A DNA stretch of 46,945 nucleotides from Zarea fungicola (lineage: Eukaryota; Ascomycota; Sordariomycetes; Hypocreales; Cordycipitaceae), in the NCBI GenBank assembly GCA_900169235.1, contig FWCC01000360.1, positions 1 through 46,945 on the forward strand, read 5' to 3'. Position 1 is the stretch's first letter, and each line of letters begins with the position of its first letter. A program made the translations under genes and the position numbers. Positions 20,898 through 31,167 of the stretch are shown piece by piece. The notes under the pieces are model-generated. The model had not been told where the DNA came from. It did not search any database and worked only from the letters and a program-made list of their open reading frames with translations.

Positions 20898-23800
20898 TTA
20901 CCCTTGTTCGCCAACAATGAGCTTTGTATACTTCTCCATCTCTTCTAGCTGCACGATGCAACCCGTCAAGCTCTGATTATACGAGAAGCGGTAAATGTCG
21001 CTCCACTTGCGATGCGTATTGATTTCATGTAGCACACTACCACCGCCACTGCTGCCGCCCTGTGCCGCCTGGGTTATGAGCTCCTCCTCAAGCTTGTCCG
21101 ACTGCACCAGCAACGCCTTACGCGCCGCGGCGGCGCTGGGTAGATACCGTGGCACTTTTCGATGCGAGCGCAGCGCCCCTGCTAGAATGTACAAATTCGC
21201 CAGCACAGCTGCCGCCGCATCGCGCCGATACGGCAGCAACCGCTCTGCCGCGCGGGGACTATCACGTATATACCCGGTATCATAAAACAATGCTGACTGC
21301 CGCAGCGCCGTGATATGCTCCGCGAAGCGCTCGCACGCTTCAGTTAGAGCAGAGAAGGGTACAGGGTCAAAGGGTGCGCGGAGGCGGATTTCGTGACGCG
21401 TGAGCACAAGGAGCTGTCGGATGCGGACAAACCCCTCGCGGAGGCGGGCCTCGAGGAGCTCCGAGCGCTGGATGTCCTCGGGAGTTGGCACATGACCCTG
21501 CTCAAAATAGACGTAGGTGCCAACAGCACTGCGGTAGGTGACGCTCATGAAGAAAAGCATTGAGGAGAGGGCAGCGCGGAGCTCGTGGCGAGCGACAAAG
21601 GGCCACAGGACCCAGTTGACCAGGATCGGCGCGGCGGTGCCGATAAAGAATACGAGGCCCTTGTAGGCGGTATATCGCGCGAGTAAGATGCCTTCTTGGT
21701 GGTCCATAAGAGTTAGAGAAACAACTGTAAAGCTGAGGCTGCCAACAAGACCGGAGCGGGGGTGGGAGCTCAACGTGTGCCGGTAAAGCATCGGTATCAT
21801 GTAAATGGCGGCAAACACAGCCATAACGTATGGGTTTCCGTTCCCGGCGGCATATCCTGCTCCAGCCCAAACAGCACCAAAGATGGCCAGGCCTGACCGA
21901 TTGAACAAGTCTTGCAGGTTGCCACCAACGCGTGGATGCATCACAATCCAGCTCATGGCAACGGCCCACCATACTTCGTACCGATTCCACCACCATTTGC
22001 TCTGGTCCAGGTACGATGGTACCGAGAGAAGCGAAGTAACCAAGCAGGCTTTGAAGGCATACTTGCTCTCAAATCCTTGCAGCTTATACAGGCCCTGCCA
22101 GATCTGATACCTCACTTTAATATCCTTTTCCTTTCCTTCTTCGGTCACCGTTGCTGTCCGGCCCAAGTTAGACCGCATAGAGTTTAGTTGCGCGCCACCA
22201 GCATCACCATTCGGGCGCCCACTGGGCCGATGTCTGCGAGACTTGATCTTGTCCAAAAGCTGTGCGATATCAGCAAACGTGACGTGGTAAGAACCCGCAA
22301 CTACACCACCTCTGTCGTGTCGAATCTGTGCATTTGTTCGGTAAATAGCCTTGGAAAAGGCGTATGATGGTAGCCGAATACGCGGCCAACTAGGTACAGT
22401 CTGCATGTGGCTCACATGATCCAACAGCTGCTGCAGCGTAGCAGCAGTCTCTCGAACGTGGCGTGCAAATACAAACAACTCCACAATCTCGGAATCGTGG
22501 ACAACATAACCCGGAAGATCATCCGACTGTAGAAGCGTGGACTCAACCGTGTCAAATTCTGATATAGTCTGCCTGAAACGGATATTCAGGGCGGCAATGT
22601 CAGACGAATTATCCTTGGGCACGCTAGTGGCTTTTCTGTGTCCTGCGATGTCCATTAAAGCAGCCTCGCATCTCAAAATTCCTTCGCGCATACATAGTAC
22701 AAGTTCCTTTGTCGGCGGTGATAATGCGCCCAGAACGCTCTTCTCGTGTTGATTTTGACCAGATACGCTACTTTCTGGGCCCTTCTCTCCCGTATGCTCA
22801 ACAGAGGCACCGGCGCCTTGCTTCCTCAGGAGAGGAGTTTCCGTATCCATGGATAGAAGTGCCCGCAGCATGGCTTGCATCAAATTCCGCAGTTCGAGTA
22901 CATCCGCAGGTCGAAAACGTGAGATAGAAGTGTCGATCACCATGTCACGATGTGCTTCTGACAAATCAACAAATGACTTTGACAGCCGCCGCCTTAACCT
23001 CGCTTGCCTCGCATGAGGAATATTCAACGCATCCTTCATGACTTCAAATGATTCGTGAAGTGACGTGGCAAGAGGCCTCGCACCTGCGTCTGGATCAATC
23101 ACAACATTGACAGCCAGTGCAATTGCTTGACCCAGTGCGAAGGATATGGCGTAATCTCGCAGCTTCGGCCACGGAATCGTCGTGCTGTCTGTTTCAGCCA
23201 GTGCGGTGTAAATGATAGCAATACCAGCACAAATCAAAGCCTGATAGAATCGGACAAAAAAAGCACGCACCCAAGCAATGGCAGCAATAAAGAGTAAAAG
23301 AAACAGAGCCAAGATTCCACCGTACCCTGCTCGGGCAACAAGTGTTGATGTTGACAAAAGAAGCGCAATGGCACCCCAGGCTATCCCAAAGGCAGTTCCA
23401 AAGATTGTAAGAATTGCACCATCTACTTGGGCCCCCAACGTTCGAGAGGAGTGGTTGAGGATAACAGATACAACCAGGATATAGTGCTGCTGGCCAAGCC
23501 AGTTGCGTGTCACTGGGACGAGGCAGAGGACGTATGCGATGAAATAAGCCAAGAAGGATTTAAGTAGCTTGACGCCAGCATGCGTTGTAAAGACAAGTCG
23601 AGCGACCGACTCTAGCTTATGCCAATGAGTTGGGAGAAAGTGTTTAACTGCGAGAGGGCCATGCTTGTCAAAGGCTGCCGGCAGGGTACCTTTGAGCTCC
23701 TCAATATCTCCTCTGGATGGTAAGCGTGATGCTTTTAGAAAAACGGCATCAAAGAAGCTATCACGTAATTCGCGGACTCCGTAGGTATCAGCCCCATGGT

Positions 23801-24053
23801 CTTCTTCCTCGGGCAGAAGATGGTTCAGCTTCAAAATACTAGTCGTCGAGCTTGTACGACTTCCGAGACCAGGCGCCGCACCGTGTAAGCGTGATCCACT
23901 GGATTCGATAGGCGAGATGGCAGGAGAATCCCGAGAGCTTTCCTGCTCGTCTGAACTTGACGGGCCGCTCTGGCTGGTCTGTGTCATACTATCACCATTT
24001 TTAAAATGTCCTGAAGAGGGGCCATTATGCTTCCGCGAAGGTCGGCCTGTCAT
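20898..24053 (-). CDS. BRE4/FUSC-like integral membrane transporter
   Basis: Single-exon protein of 1051 residues with the layout of the fungal 'ER transporter 6TM N-terminal / brefeldin A sensitivity' family (ArAE_2_N, FUSC_2, DUF2421), related to aromatic-acid and fusaric-acid exporters. The N-terminal about 100 residues are Ser-rich and disordered. A first helical bundle (about 165-330) includes LLKSFLAYFIAYVLCLVPV, ILTIFGTAFGIAWGAIALLL, GILALFLLLFIAAIAWV and ALICAGIAIIYTALA. A long cytosolic linker (about 345-680) follows. A second bundle (about 690-860) includes WWWNRYEVWWAVAMSWIVMH, SGLAIFGAVWAGAGYAAG, NPYVMAVFAAIYMIPMLY and GLVFFIGTAAPILVNWVLWP. The rest is a soluble, mostly helical DUF2421-like tail. 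Substrate and membrane are not shown by the sequence. Start at ATG 24053 is the first in frame. Family confident, function inferred. Confidence 0.85.
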   Translation of the reverse strand: MTGRPSRKHNGPSSGHFKNGDSMTQTSQSGPSSSDEQESSRDSPAISPIESSGSRLHGAAPGLGSRTSSTTSILKLNHLLPEEEDHGADTYGVRELRDSFFDAVFLKASRLPSRGDIEELKGTLPAAFDKHGPLAVKHFLPTHWHKLESVARLVFTTHAGVKLLKSFLAYFIAYVLCLVPVTRNWLGQQHYILVVSVILNHSSRTLGAQVDGAILTIFGTAFGIAWGAIALLLSTSTLVARAGYGGILALFLLLFIAAIAWVRAFFVRFYQALICAGIAIIYTALAETDSTTIPWPKLRDYAISFALGQAIALAVNVVIDPDAGARPLATSLHESFEVMKDALNIPHARQARLRRRLSKSFVDLSEAHRDMVIDTSISRFRPADVLELRNLMQAMLRALLSMDTETPLLRKQGAGASVEHTGEKGPESSVSGQNQHEKSVLGALSPPTKELVLCMREGILRCEAALMDIAGHRKATSVPKDNSSDIAALNIRFRQTISEFDTVESTLLQSDDLPGYVVHDSEIVELFVFARHVRETAATLQQLLDHVSHMQTVPSWPRIRLPSYAFSKAIYRTNAQIRHDRGGVVAGSYHVTFADIAQLLDKIKSRRHRPSGRPNGDAGGAQLNSMRSNLGRTATVTEEGKEKDIKVRYQIWQGLYKLQGFESKYAFKACLVTSLLSVPSYLDQSKWWWNRYEVWWAVAMSWIVMHPRVGGNLQDLFNRSGLAIFGAVWAGAGYAAGNGNPYVMAVFAAIYMIPMLYRHTLSSHPRSGLVGSLSFTVVSLTLMDHQEGILLARYTAYKGLVFFIGTAAPILVNWVLWPFVARHELRAALSSMLFFMSVTYRSAVGTYVYFEQGHVPTPEDIQRSELLEARLREGFVRIRQLLVLTRHEIRLRAPFDPVPFSALTEACERFAEHITALRQSALFYDTGYIRDSPRAAERLLPYRRDAAAAVLANLYILAGALRSHRKVPRYLPSAAAARKALLVQSDKLEEELITQAAQGGSSGGGSVLHEINTHRKWSDIYRFSYNQSLTGCIVQLEEMEKYTKLIVGEQG

Positions 24054-24370
24054 ACTCGCTAATATTACCCGGATAGTCAGACAAAGTATGATGTTTGCTC
24101 ATTATCGGTCAACATTCATCTGAACGGTGCGTACTTCCGACTAGATTCATGAAGCAAAATAGTGAAGGCACATGGCGGCGCGGGCTCTTGCTGTTGCTGA
24201 TTCTTAGCAGCGCATGAAAATCATATTTCAGCCATTAGGAAAATGGGCATTATTACGAAGTTTTCAGTTAGTAACAGAACCATATAGATGGTCAACTAAG
24301 CGAAGCTGGAAGTTGACGTCAGAAACCAAGTAAAGGTTAAAAGTGGACCGCTGTTAGAGATAGCGGTGGT

Positions 24371-24377
24371 TGATTGG
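24371..24377 (-). promoter_or_regulatory. CCAATCA box in the NDUFB11 promoter
   Basis: The minus strand reads CCAATCA, 177 bp before the NDUFB11 ATG. It fits the HAP2/3/5 (CCAAT-binding) consensus, which activates respiratory genes in fungi. Assignment is by motif and context only. Confidence 0.3.
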
Positions 24378-24387
24378 AGAGTCGCCG

Positions 24388-24393
24388 CACGTG
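24388..24393. promoter_or_regulatory. CACGTG E-box in the divergent promoter
   Basis: Perfect palindrome within GCACGTGAC, 160 bp from the NDUFB11 start. Such sites bind bHLH factors of the Cbf1/Pho4/USF class. It could serve either divergent gene. Confidence 0.3.
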
Positions 24394-24553
24394 ACTTGGC
24401 AGTTCCGATGTCTTCCCCCCAAGCGCTTTGATGACCCAGAAGCGATCAAGCATCAAATCGAATCGAAATTATTTGAAGCCATTGGCGCTCGAAATCGACG
24501 TCCCATATACCCAGCGACGCCGAGCAAGATACCAACCACGGGTCACAGAAATA

Positions 24554-25126
24554 ATGGCCATCCTCCGCCACACGATAGCGCCGCTCCGTGCGGTGCGATG
24601 CATCCGCCAGCCAACGCCGGCGGCTCTGCGAACCTTCGCCGTCACCAGCACCAGAGGAGGCGGCGGCCACGGCAGCGAGTCCCAGTTCGACCCTCCCAGC
24701 GGCTGGCTTTGGGGCATCAAGCCCGGCGAGAAACCCGAGCCTGAAGGTTGGGAGTGGCCCATGTACATCTTTTGCGGCAGCTTGGTTGTTGCCGGCGTGG
24801 CCCTTGCCTTTAAGCCCGACACGAGGTAAGTTTGTCAAGACTCAAGACAAATCGAAATCTACACCGCGCATTCTCGAAACGAATCCAGCTTGCAATTTTT
24901 TTCAAGGGAACATGGGTCAGCTTTTGGTCGAATTGGGCTACACTTTCGAGGAGAGAGGGCGCGGTGTGGAGGCACGAGATTGCCTGCGCCATTTTGACGT
25001 GCAATTATGTTATGGAGGCTAACAACCTATATTAGTGTTTCCACCTGGGCCCTTGAGGAGGCTCGCAGAAGATTAGAGGCCGAGGGCGTTTTGCCGGATC
25101 CTACGGCGTCGGACAGCAAGAAGTGA
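24554..25126 (+). CDS. Complex I subunit NDUFB11/ESSS homologue
   Basis: Accessory subunit of mitochondrial NADH:ubiquinone oxidoreductase, in the distal membrane arm. Two exons, 24554-24825 and 25036-25126, with a 210-nt intron (GTAAGT donor, ATTAG acceptor), give 120 residues, a usual size. Residues 1-33 (MAILRHTIAPLRAVRCIRQP...) form an arginine-rich presequence without acidic residues. Then come a Gly-rich spacer, FDPPSGWLWGIKPGEKPEPEGWE, one membrane helix at about 70-87 (MYIFCGSLVVAGVALAF), KPDT, and the diagnostic tail STWALEEARRRLEAEGVLPD. The tail lies in exon 2 and cannot be read without the intron. The upstream in-frame ATG at 24428 would hide the presequence, so 24554 is preferred. 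Its promoter has CCAAT and CACGTG sites. Confidence 0.9.
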
Positions 25127-25473
25127 GAGTTGCTCGTATTTGGTTCAGATTGAGGACATGGCATTTGGTTGGGGAATAGAGGCTTCCTTTGACGACAAGA
25201 CTGACTTGGGTTGGATGGAGCCATAAGCACTGTATATGATTTTCAAGCTTTTTTTGTTTTCCCTTTGTATCGCAAAGACTAAATCCTATCCCATCAATGG
25301 TTTCTGATAGAATCATGATTTATTTTTCCCGTATCCTGCAAACTTGGGCATTAATTTGCAACACGGATTGCAAGCTATTTAAATAATCATCTAATCCAAG
25401 TCTATTGTTTTGCAGCAATCACCTATATACAGTATTTCTGTTACCCAACTATCAACTTCCCAAATCTCTGTCT
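25127..25473. other. Convergent 3' region of NDUFB11 and BAT1
   Basis: 347 bp between converging stop codons, AT-rich on the right. No gene or structured element recognised. The ORFs here are antisense or chance. Confidence 0.5.
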
Positions 25474-26758
25474 CTACTGAGGAGTAACGTAGCTCCACTC
25501 ATGCTCCTGGTCACCGTACTGAATACCCTCGATCCAGTCCTTCATTTGCAGTGCAATCTTGCCAGACTCTTCGGTCTCCTTAAGGCCGCAGTTGACCATC
25601 TTACCCTTCCAGGAAATCTGGCGGATGGGGCTAACAATGGCTGCCGTGCCGGCGCCAAATGCCTCGATAAGGCGACCGTCCTGGTCCGCCTCGTAAAGTT
25701 CCTTCATGGTGTACTTGCGCTCGCTAATCTTCCAGCCGGCGGGGCTCAGGTGTTCCCTAGCCAGGGCGAGGACAGAGTCGCGGGTGACGCCCTCAAGGAT
25801 GGTACCGTCGAGAGGCGCGGTGATGAGCTCGTTCTGGCCCGTGGCCTTGTCCTTGATGGCCACAAACATGTTCATGGTGCCGACCTCAGTGACGTACTCC
25901 TCCTCGCCAAAGAGCCAGAGATTCTGCTGGAAGCCGCGGCTGGCGGCCTCCTGCTGGGGCACGATGCAAGGGGCATAGTTGGCTCCGAGCTTCTTGTCGC
26001 CAACACCGCCGGGCCAGGCGCGGACGGCGTAGTCAGTGGCTTCAAGAGAGATGGCCTTGAAGCCAGTAGGGTAGTAGGGACCAACGGGCGAGGCTATGAC
26101 GAAGAGCAGGGCGGAGCCGGGCGTGCCAACGCCAAGTGTCTTTTGCGTTCCAATCATGGTCGGGCGGAGGTACAGCGAGTAGCCACGTTTTTCAGGGATA
26201 AAGCGTGACTCGAGTTGGGCAAATTTAGAGATGAGCTCAATAAGGCTATCTGAGTCGAAAGTGGGCAGAGCGATGCGCGCAGAGGACTTGTTGAAGCGCT
26301 CCATGTTCTTGGTAGGGCGGAAGAGGCGAACACGGCCGTCCTTGTCCTTGTAGGCCTTCATGCCCTCGAAGCACTCAAAGGCGTAGTGCAGGACGCATGT
26401 GGCAGGGTCGAGTGAGAGGTTCTGGTACGGGGTAATGCGAGGCTCCAGCCATCCTTGCTCCTTATTCCATTCAATGGCAAGCATGTGGTCTAGCACATGG
26501 CGATGTTAGCAAGCTGTTCCGGCCGTTCTCCAACCATCACCGGCTATGTAGGTTCCCACCTGTGAATTCCTTGCCAAAGACCAGCTCCTCGGGCTTGCTC
26601 AGAGCCTTTGGAGTTTTAGTCTTGTTGATGGTGAGTTTTGAGGCGTCGAGGCCGCGAAGCTGCGAGGCCTGGCTGTAGAAGCGCGCAGCAGCAGGCATAG
26701 CTCGGTTCATGCGGGCGGCGCCCATCAGGGCCGAACGCATTCTCAGTGTGGAACGCAT
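25474..26758 (-). CDS. BAT1: Branched-chain amino acid aminotransferase, mitochondrial
   Basis: PLP enzyme that interconverts leucine, isoleucine and valine with their 2-oxo acids, using 2-oxoglutarate/glutamate. Two exons, 26560-26758 and 25474-26489, with a 70-nt intron, give 404 residues. The N terminus MRSTLRMRSALMGAARMNRA, then ARFYSQ, is a classical mitochondrial presequence with a likely cleavage after RFY. Class IV aminotransferase landmarks: HYAFECFEGMKAY, RLFRPTKNMERFNKSSARI, YLRPTMIGT, the PLP lysine in DKKLGANYAP, VTEVGTMNMF, TAPLDGTILEGVTRDSVL and EAFGAGTAAIVSPI. It ends EWSYVTPQ, typical of fungal BCATs. Family length is normal and no key residue is missing. It diverges from SCY1. 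I saw no clear Leu3 (CCGGNNCCGG) or CPC1/GCN4 (TGACTCA) site in the 735-bp promoter. Confidence 0.95.
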
Positions 26759-27493
26759 TGTTTGTGTTTTTCGCTGTCGGGCCGTGTTAAGCAGAGGACC
26801 GATGAAGAATTGGGTCTATTGAAGAGAAAACCGAAGCGATTGACAACGAATCAGCCACAAGATGGGTATGGGGAACCGGGGAAAATATATATTTCCAGGT
26901 GGAACGCTAAACAGAACCGACACCAGAAGCTGTCGAAATGGCTTGATGCGGTACCGGAGCCAGAGTCGTGGCGTTCTGCAGGGCGTGCGCCAGTGAGCAA
27001 TCCGTTTCAGCGGCCTGTCGTCCCTGTAGGCCCGCTGCTATCCGCTGAAACCCTTATCATTGCTAGGCCAAGCGTCCCTCCTCTCGGCCCAAGATCCAGG
27101 GCTACTAATCTCAGAGCTACTCAGGGTTCCGGTCCAGTACCGCAAGCTGCGCCACGTGTGGCGCAAACTGATGATCGCATGCGCCTCATCTTGGTGATGA
27201 CAGCACCAGCCAAGATACCCATGCAGCCATATCGGCATTGTAGCAGCTTGGATTCGCAAGACGCCTGCAATCGTTCTTGGGGATTTTCCATAGCGTTAGT
27301 ATCACTCATTCTTATTAGCTCTGGAATTATACGGACGAGTTATACATCGGCAAATTTGATTTACGGGCAATACCAGGAAACCCCCGTGGCGAGATCCTCC
27401 CCCTGACGTGAGGCTCGTGAATACGCGCCGTGGCCTGAATCGATATGCCGTAACATCCCCACGCCAACCCCCCGCGACAAGCAGAACGGCAAA
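26759..27493. other. 735-bp divergent promoter, BAT1 / SCY1
   Basis: No gene supported. It contains CCG-N6-CGG (27002-27013), a spacing used by some Zn2Cys6 factors, and TGACGTGA (about 27404), close to a CRE/ATF site. A 214-codon open frame (26762-27406) covers most of the region but has no domain and is treated as chance. Confidence 0.4.
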
Positions 27494-30400
27494 ATGTTTT
27501 CAAATGCGCTGAAATCAATTTCGGCGACCAATATCACAGGCAACTACACAATCTCCCCGAGCCCAACGTCAACGGCTGGGCCGTGGCGGATTTATGATGC
27601 AAAAAAGAAGTCGACCGGCAAGCCCTACAGTGTCTTCGTCTTTGACAAGAAATCGCTCGATGCGCATGGCAGCTCACTAGGCAGATCGGGTGCCAGTTCG
27701 TTCAAGAAAACGGTCGAGGAGGTGGTCGAGCGATTGAAAAAGGAAGCCTCCAGTCTGGCCAAGCTGCGGCACCCAAACATCCTCGAGCTTGTCGAGCCGG
27801 TCGAGGAGACGAGAGGCGGTGGCCTTCAGTTTGTGACGGAGCCCGTGACTGCATCTCTTGCTAGTCTGCTTCAGGACAAGGATGAGCAAGAGCGCTCGGG
27901 TCCTGGTGGTCGCTCAAGCCGCTACGTAACAGAAGACGCGGACGGTGTACGTCGGCGGAGGGAACTGGAGATTGACGAGTTGGAGATTCAAAAGGGCTTG
28001 TTGCAGATTAGCAAAGCATTAGAATTTTTCCATGAGAATGCCGGTCTTGTCCATGGCAATCTCACACCAGACGCCATTCTCATCAACTCCAAGGTAGCCA
28101 TAGCCACTCCGAATGTTGATTCACAACCAGATGCTGACTCTCCCGCAGTCCGATTGGAAAATCAGCGGCCTCTCATTCTGCAGCCCAGCTGATGGCTCCA
28201 ACAAACCCACTTCTATACAGGGAATCAGCCTGCACGAAGTGCTCAACCTTGACCCCCGGTTGCCGAAGTATGTGCAGCTCAACCTCGACTACACATCGCC
28301 AGATTTTGTCCTCGATAATAACCTGACGTCTGCGGCCGACATGTTCTCCCTCGGCCTCTTATCTGTGGCCCTATACAACTCCCCGCACCAGTCACCTCTC
28401 GAGTCTCACGGAAGTGTCTCCACGTACAAGCGCCTCTTCGCATCCTCTTCCAGTGTTCCCTCATCCTCCAACAACTTCCTCAGCTCACGGCCGCTGCCAC
28501 GGGAACTTACAAGCCATGTCCTGCCACGGCTCATCACACGGCGGCCCGCCCAGCGAATGTCGGCGCGCGAGTTTCAGGAGAGTGAGTACTTTAACAACAT
28601 CCTCGTATCTACGATTCGCTTTCTCGACTCGTTCCCAGCCAAGACGCCGAATGAGAAATCGCAGTTCCTACGTGGCCTCAACAAAGTGTTGCCGTCGTTT
28701 CCCAAATCTGTCATGGAAAAGAAGATTTTGCCGGCATTGTTGGATGAGCTCAAGGACAAAGAGCTGCTGTCTCTGATCCTTCAGAATGTCTTCAAGATTG
28801 TCGATCTGCTGCCGTCTGCACGCCGAGCCTTTGGGGAGCGCGTCCGCCCGGCGCTCAAGGAGATTTTCGTCGCGAATGCAAAGCAAAATCAAGAAAAGGA
28901 TGCCGCACGAGATGCAGGTCTCATGGTCTTTCTCGAAAATCTGGCTTCCGCGGCTAATAACTGCAATGGCAAAGAATTCAAGGATGGTTAGCAACCTCTG
29001 ATACATCACCCTGCCAAGCAAAGCTTTTACTGACTCCAGCCCATTAGATATTTTACCAGTAGCGGTTGCCGCTATTGAGTGTCCCACACCGTCAATTGTC
29101 GATGCGGCACTTCGTAGCCTGCCTGTCGTCCTGCCCGCTCTCGACTTCAGCACCATCAAGAACGAGCTGTTCCCAGTCGTCGCAGCCGTGTTTAGCAAAA
29201 CCAACAGTCTCGCCATCAAGGTTCGCGGCCTGCAGTCCTTTGTCATTCTGTGTGGCGGCAGCAACGAGACGTCTCCCGGCGACGACGACGACCTGAGTGG
29301 CCTCTCCCAAGACAAGAAGAAGACGTCTTCGTCGACCGCGCTGGACAAGTACACGATGCAAGAAAAGATAGTTCCTCTCATCAAAGTGATCAAAACGAAA
29401 GAACCAGCCGTCATGATGGCATCACTCAAGGTCCTCGGAATTGTCGGCGAGATTGCCGACGCAGATTTCGTCGCCATGGATATTCTGCCCATTCTGTGGA
29501 GCATGAGTCTCGGCCCGCTGCTCAATCTCAAACAGTTTCAGGCGTTCATGGCGCTCATCAAGTCACTCTCCCGCCGCGTCGAGGATGAGCAGACGAGGAA
29601 ACTACAAGAGCTCGGCGGAGGCTCTAACGGCGCGACGGCAGCGCCTAATGAAGACTTCCTCGCTTTTGGCGGCGTCACAGGGACAGCGTTCGATGCTGGC
29701 TTCAACGGCGCTACAGAGGATGACTTTGAGGCACTGGTCAAGGGTAAAGTCACCACAAATAGCCCCAGTCTGGGCAGCAGCGGTGGCAACAATGGCTTCG
29801 CGAGCTGGGATGCACCGCAAACCAACAATAACCCCGGGGCTGCTGCTGCCAGGTCCCCTCTCCATAGCCCACAGGCGCCTCCCGCCTTTGCATGGTCGTC
29901 ACAGACATCAGCCAGTCCAGCGGCCGCGGCTAGCCGCCCGTCATTGACACAGCAGCAGCAGCCTAGCTACCGTACTGTGACGCCTGATCTCGGACGCTTC
30001 GAGCCAATGGCACCATCATCGACGCAGTTCAGCCAACCGCTGCAGCCCACGCCGGCGGCAGGGTCATTGGTGCAGCCCATGTCCGGCGCACCGCAGTCAA
30101 CGCCGGCGTCTGTGAGCTGGGGCACCGCAGCGGCGGCACCAAACCCGTGGGCATCCTCCTCCACCAACACAATGGGCGGCGGTGCTAGCAGCAATCCCAA
30201 CTATGGCGGCAGCACCAGTATGGCATCATCCATGGGAAGTCTATCCATGGGAAGTGGACAGCAGCGCCCGTCCATGTCGAGCCAAACGTCGTCGTTTTCG
30301 CTGCCACCGCCGCCAAGCGCTGGTACTGCAGTAAATAAACCTACGTATGGCGGTGGGTTGACACAGTCCAGCGCGCCATCGTGGGCGAATAGCGGTACAA

Positions 30401-30567
30401 TGGGGGGTGGTGCTGGTGTGAGTAATAATAGTGTGGGTAGCATGATGGCGCAACAACAACAGCAGAGGAGTATGAGTGGTTCCGGGACGGGAATGATGCA
30501 TAAGAATAACACAAGCATGGGAGCGCAGTCAAAGAGTGGGCTTGACAAGTATCAAAGTCTGATATAA
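27494..30567 (+). CDS. SCY1: SCY1-like pseudokinase (SCYL2/CVAK104 family)
   Basis: Scaffold pseudokinase linked to clathrin/AP traffic between Golgi and endosomes in other eukaryotes. Three exons, 27494-28093, 28149-28986 and 29048-30567, give 985 residues. The opening matches yeast Scy1: NITGNYTISPSPTSTAGPWR, then VFVFDKKSLD. The kinase fold (about 25-330) is degenerate: the HRD loop is VHGNLTPDAIL, with HGN replacing HRD, and the DFG site is WKISGLSF, so it should be inactive. The middle (about 355-690) is an HEAT-like helical array (PSFPKSVMEKKILPALLDEL, LLSLILQNVFKIVDLLPSAR, EKIVPLIKVIKTKEPAVMMA). The tail is low-complexity (S, G, Q, P), ending SGLDKYQSLI. Splice joins fall inside conserved segments (INSK/SDWKISG; FKD/DILPVAV) and keep frame. 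Confident. Confidence 0.92.
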
Positions 30568-31167
30568 ATAGGAAGGGAGAGAAGAGGGGAAATGGTATAT
30601 AGCTCTCTATCCAGAGATGGTGACTTTAAGGGTTCTTGATTTGACAAGAAGTCGCATATAGCATCTAAAATAAAATAATTGAAAAAGGTTGACAACATTC
30701 CCAATGTTTGCATCCACGCGATATATTGCATGTTTTTTTATGTCTTGGTGATAGACAGTTGGAAAATTCGTCATAATCATTATAGCAGCTTATACTCTAC
30801 ATATATGTACCTTTTTCATGTTTACAGGTCAACCATCATTGGAAAGACAAAAGAAGCCAATAGAAATCAAAATACCCAACCCTGCCATTCAACCACCCAT
30901 CTACTCTTCTCATCATGCGAGGGCAAAAAAGGGGGAGGAGATGAAACGTAAATAGTGTGCTATAAAAAAAAAAAAAAAGTTTCAAGAATGACAAGCCATC
31001 TTGTTGCAATGCCAATCGGTGAAGATAAGAAACGGCAGATTTTGAACGCTCAGAATAAAAACCGTCATAAAACTAGGGAAAATGAAAATGATGCCCACCA
31101 GCAAAATCGCAACAAATGGAAAACAGAGAAAACATGGAAAAGCCAAGACAGAATTGGTAGCCTGATT
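30568..31167. other. Convergent 3' region of SCY1 and SIR2
   Basis: 600 bp of AT-rich DNA between converging stops. It contains an A-run of about 15 near 30964-30978 and no recognisable gene. ORFs 30679-30951 and 30955-31503 are K/N-rich frames typical of AT-rich gaps. Confidence 0.5.

Larger units (their letters stand above)
24054..24553. other. 500-bp divergent promoter, BRE4-like gene / NDUFB11
   Basis: Gene-free and compact. It holds a CCAAT-type box and a CACGTG E-box (listed separately) on the NDUFB11 side. ORFs starting at 24370 and 24428 run into the NDUFB11 exon; the latter is simply an in-frame upstream extension. Confidence 0.5.

Noticed and set aside
25405..26208. 267-codon plus-strand frame over BAT1
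   Set aside because: Antisense shadow of the aminotransferase; the BAT1 motifs on the minus strand explain the bias.
26762..27406. 214-codon frame in the BAT1/SCY1 promoter
   Set aside because: No domain, mixed low-complexity composition, and it starts 4 bp from the BAT1 ATG on the opposite strand; most likely chance in GC-balanced DNA.
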